NCBI GenBank assembly: GCA_030601015.1
Contig: JAUVUO010000010.1
Location: 1-13,878, forward strand
Source of the DNA: Candidatus Omnitrophota bacterium
GTDB taxonomy: Bacteria; Omnitrophota; Gorgyraeia; Duberdicusellales; 4484-171
Direction: 5' to 3'
Length of the DNA stretch: 13,878 bases
The notes beneath the pieces are model-generated. The model saw only the letters and a list, made by a program, of their open reading frames with translations, was not told the DNA's origin and made no database searches. Made by a program: the position numbers and the translations under genes. Positions 1 to 5,386 of the stretch are shown here, piece by piece; position 1 is the stretch's first letter, and each line of letters starts with the position of its first letter.

Positions 1-144
1 AATGATGTTTATATCGGACGGACTCAGTATGATTGTCATGATGTTGATGGTATAGTTGTTGTTAGAAGAAAAGGATTGAAAATAGGGAATTTTTATAAAA
101 TTAAAATAGAAGACGCGTATAATTATGTTCTTGCGGGTAGTTGA
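1..144 (+). CDS. rimO: Ribosomal protein S12 methylthiotransferase RimO, C-terminal end (5' truncated)
   Basis: Only the last 47 codons are in the window; they read in frame from base 1 to TGA at 142-144. They begin NDVYIGRTQYDCHDVDG and end EDAYNYVLAGS. This is the TRAM RNA-binding domain that closes RimO and MiaB-type radical-SAM methylthiotransferases. The GRTxxDxxxVDGxVxV pattern and the short Y-x-x-(V/L)-x-G ending fit RimO better than MiaB. RimO adds a methylthio group to an aspartate of ribosomal protein S12, using Fe-S clusters that lie in the missing upstream part. pgsA follows on the same strand, a rimO-pgsA order I recall from several bacterial lineages. The family call is firm; the choice of RimO over MiaB rests on this short tail plus the neighbour. 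Confidence 0.8.
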   Translation, partial: NDVYIGRTQYDCHDVDGIVVVRRKGLKIGNFYKIKIEDAYNYVLAGS

Positions 145-154
145 ATAGAGATAA

Positions 155-232
155 GTCATAAGTTTCGCTTTCGCAAAATGTCATATGCTCACTTTGTTTG
201 CGTCATAAATTCTGCTAACGCAGAATGTCATA
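155..232 (+). repeat. Degenerate 22-25 bp tandem repeat, about 3.3 copies
   Basis: The hexamer GTCATA recurs at 155, 180, 202 and 227, giving units of 25, 22 and 25 bp plus a partial fourth. Units 1 and 3 agree at about 19 of 25 positions; unit 2 is shorter and more diverged. Unit 3 holds a perfect 7-bp stem with a 4-nt loop (ATTCTGC / TAAC / GCAGAAT, 209-226). The array starts 11 bp after the rimO stop and ends before the likely pgsA promoter. There is no T-run after the stem, so it is not a standard terminator. Function unknown. Confidence 0.6.
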
Positions 233-272
233 AAATTGTTTATTAAGTGAATTGTTTATTAAAGAGAAAATA

Positions 273-300
273 TTGAGTTTTTATAATATCAAGGTAAAAT
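273..300 (+). promoter_or_regulatory. Candidate sigma-70 promoter for pgsA
   Basis: TTGAGT (273-278), a 16-bp spacer and TAAAAT (295-300) would start transcription about 19 nt before the pgsA ATG. An overlapping alternative uses TATAAT at 282-287 with a poor -35 box (TTAAAG). The region is very AT-rich, so chance matches are likely. No clear Shine-Dalgarno precedes the ATG. Confidence 0.4.
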
Positions 301-325
301 AAGCAATATCTTTAGAAATTTTATT

Positions 326-886
326 ATGAATACACCTAATAAACTTACAATTTTACGTATAGTATTGGCATTTATTTGTATTGGGCTTATATTGAAAAAT
401 ACTTTTAACTCAATAATATTAGCTTTAATAGTTTTTGGGTTGGCTTCTTTGACTGATTTTTTTGATGGATATTTGGCTAGAAAATATAATTTGATTTCTA
501 ATTTGGGTAAGATTTTAGACCCTATAGCTGATAAAATTCTTATTGTTGGAGTATTTTTTTCTTTTTTTTGTTTGGGTCTTGTGAACGCTTGGATGGTTAT
601 TTTGATAACGGTTAGAGAAATTGTTTTAACAGGGGTAAGATTGCTTAATTTAAAAAAAGGAATAGTTCAGGATGCTCAAAAAATTGGTAAATACAAGACT
701 GTTTCTCAGATTGCGGGTATACTGATTATTTTTTTGCTAATGATTTTAGCAAAAAGTATACCTTCTAATGAAACAGTAATATTTTTGTATAATAAATTTA
801 TTCCTATTCTAATGTGGTATGTTGTGGGGATAACTGTTTTTTCCGGAATCATTTATCTTAAAGCAAATCAAACAATTTCTAAGTAA
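326..886 (+). CDS. pgsA: CDP-diacylglycerol--glycerol-3-phosphate 3-phosphatidyltransferase
   Basis: A 186-residue integral membrane enzyme that transfers a phosphatidyl group from CDP-diacylglycerol to glycerol-3-phosphate, giving phosphatidylglycerophosphate, the first committed step to phosphatidylglycerol. The start MNTPNKLTILRI is the standard PgsA N-terminus and supports ATG 326. The CDP-alcohol phosphotransferase signature DG-x2-AR-x8-G-x3-D-x3-D is complete: D47, G48, A51, R52, G61, D65 and D69, with a preceding D44. Hydrophobic segments lie near residues 10-40, 70-100 and 125-180, as expected for a multi-pass protein. Length is normal for the family. It lies between rimO and pgpA, which encodes the next enzyme of the pathway. 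pgpA is 255 bp away and seems to have its own promoter, so the two need not share one transcript. Confidence 0.93.
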   Translation: MNTPNKLTILRIVLAFICIGLILKNTFNSIILALIVFGLASLTDFFDGYLARKYNLISNLGKILDPIADKILIVGVFFSFFCLGLVNAWMVILITVREIVLTGVRLLNLKKGIVQDAQKIGKYKTVSQIAGILIIFLLMILAKSIPSNETVIFLYNKFIPILMWYVVGITVFSGIIYLKANQTISK

Positions 887-1009
887 AGATAGAGGCCGGA
901 GATAAATGAAAGACGACAGACGAATCGCTTCGCTCTGATGAAGGACACGGGGAGAAAGAGGGAGAGATAGGAGAACGGGGAATGGATGATTAGAATGAAA
1001 CCCCAATAG

Positions 1010-1036
1010 TGTCATCCTGGCGAATGCCAGGATCTC
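1010..1036 (+). repeat. REP-like hairpin, copy 1
   Basis: Perfect 8-bp inverted repeat ATCCTGGC / GCCAGGAT (1014-1021, 1026-1033) around loop GAAT, preceded by TGTC and followed by CTC. The reverse complement of 5121-5147 has the same frame and loop and a stem differing at paired positions, so this is a repeat family. It sits in the pgsA-pgpA gap at the end of a purine-rich stretch (about 935-1000) and just before the pgpA promoter. Confidence 0.75.
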
Positions 1037-1049
1037 ATTTAATGTTTAT

Positions 1050-1078
1050 TTGCTTTTTGTATCTTTTAAACCTATAAT
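1050..1078 (+). promoter_or_regulatory. Probable sigma-70 promoter for pgpA
   Basis: TTGCTT (1050-1055), a 17-bp spacer and a consensus TATAAT (1073-1078). Transcription would begin near 1085, giving a leader of about 57 nt before the pgpA ATG. The exact -10 box and ideal spacing make this one of the better promoter matches in the window. Confidence 0.55.
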
Positions 1079-1141
1079 AATCAGCTATCAGTTATTTTAG
1101 GGTTTTGAATTTAGCATTTATATAAAAAGAGGAGTTTATTT

Positions 1142-1618
1142 ATGAAAAAACTAACATTATCAGATAAAATTTGTCTATGGTTTGCGACACTTTTTGGCGC
1201 GGGGTATACTCCTTTTATGCCGGGTACTGCAGGTAGTATATTAGGTGTTTTGGTTTATTGTCTTGTGAAAAGCCCGGTATCTTTTTTTATTATCACAATA
1301 GGAATTTTAATAATTTCGTTTCCTATATCGGATTGCGCGGAAGCAATTTTTGGTGAGAAAGATTGCAAAAAAATAGTAATTGATGATTTTGGCGGGATGC
1401 TGATTACTTTTTTATTTATTCCTAAAGATATGGGAGTTCTATTTATACTTGCCGGATTTTTTGTTTTTCGTATGTTGGATATGATAAAAATTCCTCCGGC
1501 TAATTTAGTCGAAAAATATAAAGGAGCAAAAGGTATTGTGGGCGACGATATAGTAGCGGGCCTTTACTCTAACATTATACTTCAATCCGTAAGATTACTT
1601 CTAAAAACTTTTTCGTAG
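1142..1618 (+). CDS. pgpA: Phosphatidylglycerophosphatase A
   Basis: 158 residues; removes the terminal phosphate of phosphatidylglycerophosphate to give phosphatidylglycerol, directly after PgsA. Family motifs appear in order: GYTPFMPGTAGS at 21-32 (the G-x-x-P-x-x-PGT-x-GS signature), the metal-site motif near 79-86 (VIDDFGGM), and the C-terminal E-x(8)-G-x3-DD-x2-AG block (E124, G134-type region, D135, D136, A139, G140). The usual acidic pair in the second motif is DE; here it is D81-D82, a conservative change. Hydrophobic helices cover about 33-60 and 84-112. ATG 1142 is preceded by AGAGGAG about 8 nt upstream, a clear ribosome site. Its last 37 bp overlap the 3' end of thpR on the other strand. 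Confidence 0.92.
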   Translation: MKKLTLSDKICLWFATLFGAGYTPFMPGTAGSILGVLVYCLVKSPVSFFIITIGILIISFPISDCAEAIFGEKDCKKIVIDDFGGMLITFLFIPKDMGVLFILAGFFVFRMLDMIKIPPANLVEKYKGAKGIVGDDIVAGLYSNIILQSVRLLLKTFS

Positions 1619-2130
1619 GTAGGCCCTAATTGAGTAAGAGTACTCCTAAAAAGAATTATTTCTTGGATAGCGAAACTTTTTATGAAAGAAATATTAGTAA
1701 TTTCTTTAACCAGATTAATTATATTTGTGGCATTTTTTATTCGAGCTAAAGTAATATGAGCTTTGAATCTGTTTTCTTTTTTAAATCCAAATTTCTCTAA
1801 TTTATTCTCCAATATATCAGCAATTTTTTTTAAAGCATTTTCTTCTGTGAGGCTGATAAAGAATACTTTGGGTTTTTTAGGGTTTGGGAAAACCCCGAAA
1901 TTATTAAAGGATACCTCGAAAGGTTTTAACAGAGAAGCTGTTTCCCTGATTGTATCTTTAACTTGGCCAATTTGGGGTTCTTTTATATTACCTAAAAATT
2001 TTAAAGTAAGATGAATATTTTCAGGTTTTACCCATTTGGCAGAAATGTCAGATATTTTTAAATGACTTTGAATTCGGCTGATTTTATTTTTTATAGATAT
2101 AGGTAAATCTATAGCTATAAAAGCTCTCAT
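1582..2130 (-). CDS. thpR: RNA 2',3'-cyclic phosphodiesterase (LigT/ThpR family)
   Basis: 182 residues from the start MRAFIAIDLP, the normal N-terminus of this family. An in-frame ATG ten codons upstream (at 2160) is less likely, because the family begins at MRAF and a purine-rich GAGAGAGA precedes the inner start. The two 2H-phosphoesterase motifs are present: H40-L-T42-L and H125-I-T127-L, which form the catalytic pair. The -LGPTYEKV- ending is also typical. The enzyme opens 2',3'-cyclic phosphates at RNA ends in vitro; its cellular role is less certain. It follows pncC on the same strand with a 61-bp gap, so the two are probably co-transcribed; a cinA-thpR pairing is common in bacteria. 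Its 3' end overlaps pgpA by 37 bp in convergent orientation. Confidence 0.9.
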   Translation of the reverse strand: MRAFIAIDLPISIKNKISRIQSHLKISDISAKWVKPENIHLTLKFLGNIKEPQIGQVKDTIRETASLLKPFEVSFNNFGVFPNPKKPKVFFISLTEENALKKIADILENKLEKFGFKKENRFKAHITLARIKNATNIINLVKEITNISFIKSFAIQEIILFRSTLTQLGPTYEKVFRSNLTD

Positions 2131-2191
2131 ATTTATGTCTCTCTCTTTTATCTTTTCCATCCTAATCTTTTTACGCGTAAGGGGTGAAACC

Positions 2192-2662
2192 TTAATATGG
2201 TTTTATTTTTTCATATATTAAGTCTATTAGTTTATTACCGGATTTTTTTTGGATTATATTTCTAGGCCCTTTAAGTAAATATTTTTTGTTTATAATAGAG
2301 TGGCCATCGCAGAGACTTATGTAAATGGTTCCTACTTTTACGCCTTTTTTAGCATTCGGGCCGGCAAACCCAACAATAGATGCGCCCAGGCTGGATTTGA
2401 ATTTATGCCGCACCTTTTTAGCTAAAACGACAGCAGTTTCTTTTGATACTCCTTGAGTTTTTTTTAGTTCGGATTCGGGAATTCCAAATAATTTAGATTT
2501 TATTTCTAAAGAATAAACCACGATACTACCTTTAAAAATTTTTGAAGATCCTGGAGTTTTTGTAAGAAGATAGGAGGCATATCCTCCGCTGCAGGATTCC
2601 GCAAGGGCTATAGAAAGGTTTTTTTCTTTTAATACAGTTATGGTTTTTTCTAGTTTTGTCAT
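2192..2662 (-). CDS. pncC: Nicotinamide-nucleotide amidohydrolase, stand-alone CinA C-terminal domain
   Basis: 156 residues, matching the CinA C-terminal domain alone without the N-terminal MoCF-like domain. This family deamidates nicotinamide mononucleotide to nicotinic acid mononucleotide in NAD salvage. Visible motifs: AESCSGG (21-27), TPGSS (36-40), F-x-G-x-x-V-x-Y (43-50), GVS-x-E-T-A (71-77), and GFAGP (98-102) leading to VGTIYI (110-115). The loop between GFAGP and VGT is usually GGxxxKP-like and glycine-rich; here it is NAKKGVK. The N of the usual Y-x-N-x-x-K is also replaced (YSLEIK). Fold and function are likely kept, but activity is not certain from sequence. Start ATG 2662 has no strong Shine-Dalgarno. 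It leads thpR on the same strand. Confidence 0.85.
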   Translation of the reverse strand: MTKLEKTITVLKEKNLSIALAESCSGGYASYLLTKTPGSSKIFKGSIVVYSLEIKSKLFGIPESELKKTQGVSKETAVVLAKKVRHKFKSSLGASIVGFAGPNAKKGVKVGTIYISLCDGHSIINKKYLLKGPRNIIQKKSGNKLIDLIYEKIKPY

Positions 2663-2750
2663 ATAGTTATTTTAGCAAAAAAAATATCTTTAAAAAGGTA
2701 TTTTCTTTGATAAATAATTGTCAGACTTTAAATCTGCGATAAGCGGATGT

Positions 2751-2777
2751 TTGACATGTAAGGTGTATATTTATAAT
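2751..2777 (+). promoter_or_regulatory. Candidate promoter for the exported repeat protein
   Basis: Two consensus hexamers, TTGACA (2751-2756) and TATAAT (2772-2777), but with only a 15-bp spacer, shorter than the usual 16-18. Transcription would start near 2784, leaving about 47 nt before ATG 2831. The word TTGACATGTAA, overlapping the -35 box, recurs exactly at 8635-8645. Confidence 0.45.
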
Positions 2778-2830
2778 TGGGTCAACTTTTTTGGTAATTT
2801 ATACGTCTTATATATGAAGGAGGTAGAAAA

Positions 2831-3721
2831 ATGGAAAAAAATTGTTGTGAAAGTATACTTTTTATGGATTATAATAATATATGGAAGGAGATGTTTAAAT
2901 TGAAAAATAATTTAATGATATTTTTGTTTATTTTGGTGTTTTGTTTGGTTGAGCCGAAAGTTTCTTTTTCTCAAAATCAATTTAATGAAAATCATAGAAG
3001 GCGCATCATTTGCAGTTTAGTATTTGAGGGCCTTTCTCAGGAAGACAGAAAAGAATTATTTACTATACGCCGAGAGGATAAGGAAGAATTTCGGAAGATT
3101 ATGTATGATCTTATGGTTGAGAAAAAAGAAGATTTGGAAATTTTGAAAAAAGAAGATCCTGAACTTTATAAAGATATTGTTAAGGGAGCTCAAGAAAATA
3201 TAAAAAAATATTTAGGCCGAAGGAAAGAAAAATATAAAGAGTTTAGTGATAACAAACAAAAAAGAGCTAAATCCATCAGAGATAAATTAAGGATTCAAGG
3301 ATTTATTTTCCAGACTTTAACTAAGGATAAGCAAACTGAAATACTAGAGTTACGGCGAAAATACCGTAAAACTTTGGCTGATGCAATAAAACAAAGAGAG
3401 GAACAGCTTAAAGAGCTTAAAATAAATAATCCTGAAAAATTTAGCGAGATAATATCTGCTGCCAGAGAAAAAGCAAAAGATTTGATAAAGAAAGGAAAAG
3501 AAAAGTATCCTCAGAAATTTGAAAAGCTTGGGAAAATGAAATCTGAATATATTGAGGATAGATTGAAATGGTTAAAAGAAGACGATCCTGAACTTTATAA
3601 TGATGTTATGGGGCGAAGGCGGGTTAGAGATGGAAGAGGTGATGATTTTTCATACCGATCTAACTCATTAGAAGATAAGTTGGGTATAAATGAAATCAGC
3701 AATTATTATAATGAACAATAA
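2831..3721 (+). CDS. Exported, charged helical repeat protein of unknown function
   Basis: Not a family I can name with confidence. A hydrophobic segment (about 27-41) ends in EPKVSFSQ, like a signal peptide. The mature part is rich in K, E, R and D and looks almost wholly helical. It holds an internal duplication: residues 75-135 and 170-226 align along their length, both ending in a K-E-K-Y stretch and both with L-K-x-x-x-P-E at their centre. A third partial copy (240-263) repeats EDPELY as DDPELY. A 17-nt identical DNA word (3155-3171, 3584-3600) encodes part of copies 1 and 3. Two in-frame starts exist: ATG 2831 with AAGGAGG 7 nt upstream, and TTG 2900 with AAGGAG 9 nt upstream; the latter gives a more usual signal peptide. 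Its place before the ECF sigma/anti-sigma pair suggests a periplasmic stress protein in the general style of Spy/CpxP. That role is inference. Confidence 0.7.
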   Translation: MEKNCCESILFMDYNNIWKEMFKLKNNLMIFLFILVFCLVEPKVSFSQNQFNENHRRRIICSLVFEGLSQEDRKELFTIRREDKEEFRKIMYDLMVEKKEDLEILKKEDPELYKDIVKGAQENIKKYLGRRKEKYKEFSDNKQKRAKSIRDKLRIQGFIFQTLTKDKQTEILELRRKYRKTLADAIKQREEQLKELKINNPEKFSEIISAAREKAKDLIKKGKEKYPQKFEKLGKMKSEYIEDRLKWLKEDDPELYNDVMGRRRVRDGRGDDFSYRSNSLEDKLGINEISNYYNEQ

Positions 3722-3730
3722 TTAAACATT

Positions 3731-3834
3731 GGGACTGTTGCAAAATGAAGCAGTCCCTGATTGCCATGACTTTATCACCATAATCATTGAGAAATTATTA
3801 AAATTCAGGGGTGGCAGGATTACGTAACAGTATC
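3731..3834 (+). repeat. MITE-like repeat, copy A
   Basis: Left end GGGACTGTTGCAAAAT; right end ATTACGTAACAGTATC is its imperfect inverse (inner 12 bp match at 9 positions). The left arm also folds on itself: GGGACTG (3731-3737) pairs with CAGTCCC (3751-3757). It shares a 29-column block with the reverse complement of copy B (2 mismatches, 1 gap) and shares both ends with copy C. It has no coding capacity and fills most of the gap before the sigma factor gene. The end core CTGTTGCAAA resembles IS6-family termini such as those of IS26. Confidence 0.6.
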
Positions 3835-3869
3835 AATATTAGGCTGGAATATTTAGGATTAATTTAAAT

Positions 3870-4421
3870 ATGTTAAGACAAAGAGAAGCGGAATCGCTGG
3901 GGTTAATAGAAGATTTTTTGAGGGGAAATGATGATTCTTTTGCTAAGATAGCTTTGCTTGTTCATCAGGATGTTTTGAATATCGCTTATCGTTATGTTGG
4001 TAATATCGAAGATTCGAAGGATGTCTTGCAAGAAGTACTTTTAAAAATTTATAACAAACTTATTTATTTTAAAAAAGAATCAAAATTTTCGAGTTGGATT
4101 TACAGGATAACAATGAATGCTTCATTGGATTTTTTACGAAAAAGAAGAAGAGGTTGGTGTTTAAAAGATCGTTATTTGAAAAATAGACGGACAACAATAT
4201 CTTTAAGAGATGATATAGATATTAGAGATAAAGAGATTATTATGAAAAAAACAATTGAAGAATTATCTTTGGGACAGAAAAATGTTTTTATTTTGAGACA
4301 TTATAAAGGGTTGAAGATAAATGAAATAAGTAAAACTTTGGGCTGCTCACAAAGCAGTGTAAAGACTCAACTTAAAAGAGCTATTGATAAAATGAGAAAA
4401 AAAATAGGAGGTTTATTATGA
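3870..4421 (+). CDS. ECF-family RNA polymerase sigma factor
   Basis: 183 residues with the two-domain ECF layout. Region 2 (about 25-93) includes DVLQEVLLKIYNKL and FSSWIYRITMNASLDFLRK, the core-binding and -10 recognition helices. Region 4 (about 124-178) carries QKNVFILRHYKGLKINEIS and the helix-turn-helix GCSQSSVKTQLKRA, which would read the -35 element. The linker (94-120) is basic then acidic, without other domains. ATG 3870 lacks a strong ribosome site. Its stop overlaps the start of the next gene as ATGA (4418-4421), showing translational coupling to an anti-sigma factor. It should therefore drive a small regulon when that partner releases it. ECF pairs often regulate themselves, but I could not identify a convincing ECF promoter in the 50 bp between copy A and the ATG. 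Confidence 0.93.
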   Translation: MLRQREAESLGLIEDFLRGNDDSFAKIALLVHQDVLNIAYRYVGNIEDSKDVLQEVLLKIYNKLIYFKKESKFSSWIYRITMNASLDFLRKRRRGWCLKDRYLKNRRTTISLRDDIDIRDKEIIMKKTIEELSLGQKNVFILRHYKGLKINEISKTLGCSQSSVKTQLKRAIDKMRKKIGGLL

Positions 4422-4882
4422 AATGCCCTTCTAAAAAATATTTATATCTTTATTATTACAAAGATATTGATGAGAAAATGATGTTGATAATGGAACAACA
4501 TCTTAAAGAATGTTTGCTATGCAGTAAAGAGTATGCGAAAATTACGAATTTTTTGTTAGGATTTAAAAAAGAGGAAATTAACATTGAAGAAAGTGAGCTA
4601 TTGTCTATTGTTAATAGAGTAAAGAGTAAAGCCATCGGCAGATTAGGATTGAAGGAAAGATTAAAAGAAAAAGTAAAATTTTTTATAGATGGCCTAAAGT
4701 GGAGTTTTGTTTATCATCCCAGGTATGCTGTTGCTGTAATTGGTATTTTTATAATAGCTATAGGTTTGCCAATAAGAAATAAGATTGTTTTTGAATCGGA
4801 AATGGCAGAGATGGAGTTAGAGTTAGTATTAGATTTAGATGCGTTTGAAGACGATATATTTTTAGATTTTTATAATTCCTAA
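4418..4882 (+). CDS. Single-pass membrane anti-sigma factor with zinc-finger (ZAS-like) motif
   Basis: 154 residues, starting inside the sigma factor stop codon, with AGGAGG 6 nt before ATG. The N-terminal part has the zinc-binding anti-sigma motif H28-x3-C32-x2-C35, with C3 as a possible further ligand; in this family it clamps the sigma factor in the cytoplasm. After a basic, helical linker (about 65-95), one transmembrane helix spans roughly 103-119. Only about 35 residues follow it. They are strongly acidic (E/D-rich from 126 to 150) and too short for a sensory domain, so release is likely by proteolysis or through a partner protein. The exported repeat protein two genes upstream, which is rich in basic residues, is one candidate partner; this is inference from gene order and charge only. 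Confidence 0.88.
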   Translation: MKCPSKKYLYLYYYKDIDEKMMLIMEQHLKECLLCSKEYAKITNFLLGFKKEEINIEESELLSIVNRVKSKAIGRLGLKERLKEKVKFFIDGLKWSFVYHPRYAVAVIGIFIIAIGLPIRNKIVFESEMAEMELELVLDLDAFEDDIFLDFYNS

Positions 4883-5084
4883 GCAAAAATCAGCTCATAG
4901 CTGATAGGGAAAAAACCGTTAATTTGTAATTGGTGAAGGCTTAATACCTTAGAAAGCTCTTAACTGGTAGTACTTAGCTCATAGGAAAAAGAAGGCGGGA
5001 AAAAATAGGAAGAATGGAGAAGGGATACCGAGAAAAAGAATTGATAAATATTAGTTAAAAATAGAGAAGAAAGAAAAAATAAAG

Positions 5085-5193
5085 GCGCTGTTGCGAAATG
5101 CCTTTTTGTTATTCCTATTTGAGATCCCGTCATTCGACGGGATGACAGGGGTGGCGGCGGGATAGGGTAGTGTAAAATATATTTTGCAAAAAG
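5085..5193 (+). repeat. MITE-like repeat, copy C
   Basis: Begins GCGCTGTTGCGAAATGCC, the same end as copies A and B. It shares AGGGGTGGC followed by a GGAT with the 3' part of copy A (5148-5163 compared with 3807-3820). The right end ATTTTGCAAAAAG (5181-5193) is a rough inverse of the left (9 of 12), but it is AT-rich, so that match is weak. AAAGGC/GCCTTT (5081-5086, 5100-5105) forms a stem around the left end. The REP-like hairpin at 5121-5147 sits inside, so the element may be a mosaic. Confidence 0.45.
5121..5147 (-). repeat. REP-like hairpin, copy 2 (inverted)
   Basis: Perfect 8-bp stem ATCCCGTC / GACGGGAT (5124-5131, 5136-5143) around ATTC. Read on the minus strand it gives TGTCATCC, then CGTC, loop GAAT, GACG and GGATCTC. 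Copy 1 (1010-1036) has TGGC and GCCA at the paired positions and is otherwise identical. Both stem changes are compensated, so the hairpin itself appears to be conserved. Confidence 0.75.
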
Positions 5194-5249
5194 ATAGGCC
5201 ATGTTAAATTGATAATACTAATATCAACCCCTCAAAAAAGGCAGAGCAG

Positions 5250-5273
5250 AAGGGAAAGAGAAAGCCCTTTTTT
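5250..5273 (+). terminator. Weak terminator-like hairpin
   Basis: AAGGG (5250-5254) and CCCTT (5265-5269) form a 5-bp stem around a purine loop, followed by a T-run on the + strand. The nearest + strand gene end is about 370 bp upstream. It may serve no transcript, or act from either side between the convergent anti-sigma and uvrD genes. Confidence 0.25.
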
Positions 5274-5386
5274 ATAGAAAATAGAAGAATTGAGTTGAAA
5301 TTAATTTTTTAGGCTATTTTAAAACAACGCCATAAAATATGAGGTGACGGTTTTCTGTCAGCGAAGCGGGCCGGTAAGGTAAAGAA

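Larger units (their letters stand above)
4883..5386. other. 504-bp gene-free region between convergent transcription units
   Basis: No credible gene. From left to right it holds: a small hairpin ATCAGCT/AGCTGAT (4889-4905) 6 bp after the anti-sigma stop; a strongly purine-rich stretch (about 4980-5085); MITE-like copy C with a REP-like hairpin inside; a weak terminator-like hairpin near 5250-5273; and a GCGAAGCG word near the uvrD stop. An 80-codon minus-strand reading frame (4960-5202) comes from the purine tract and repeat and shows no protein-like features. Confidence 0.6.

Noticed and set aside
155..232. CRISPR array in the GTCATA-phased repeat
   Set aside because: Units are contiguous and degenerate with no unique spacers of regular length, and no cas gene is near.
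809..1015. 68-codon minus-strand reading frame over the end of pgsA and the gap
   Set aside because: It lies opposite pgsA and the purine tract, has low-complexity Ser/Leu/Pro composition and no recognisable motif or ribosome site.
1763..2014. 83-codon + strand reading frame inside thpR
   Set aside because: It is fully antisense to thpR, whose two catalytic motifs and normal length show which strand codes.
2718..2903. 61-codon + strand reading frame before the exported repeat protein
   Set aside because: It overlaps the likely promoter and the start of the larger gene, has no ribosome site and no family resemblance.
4960..5202. 80-codon minus-strand reading frame in the sigma-uvrD gap
   Set aside because: It arises from the purine-rich tract and the repeat elements, giving runs of Phe, Ser and Pro without protein-like pattern.
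5345..5360. TGACGG/CTGTCA hairpin as the uvrD terminator
   Set aside because: It depends on a G-T pair that becomes an A-C mismatch on the minus strand where uvrD is transcribed, and no T-run follows.
920..5368. CGCTTCGCT words at 926-934 and (inverted) 5360-5368 as another repeat family
   Set aside because: The match is only 9-10 bp with little flanking similarity, too short to support a family from two copies.
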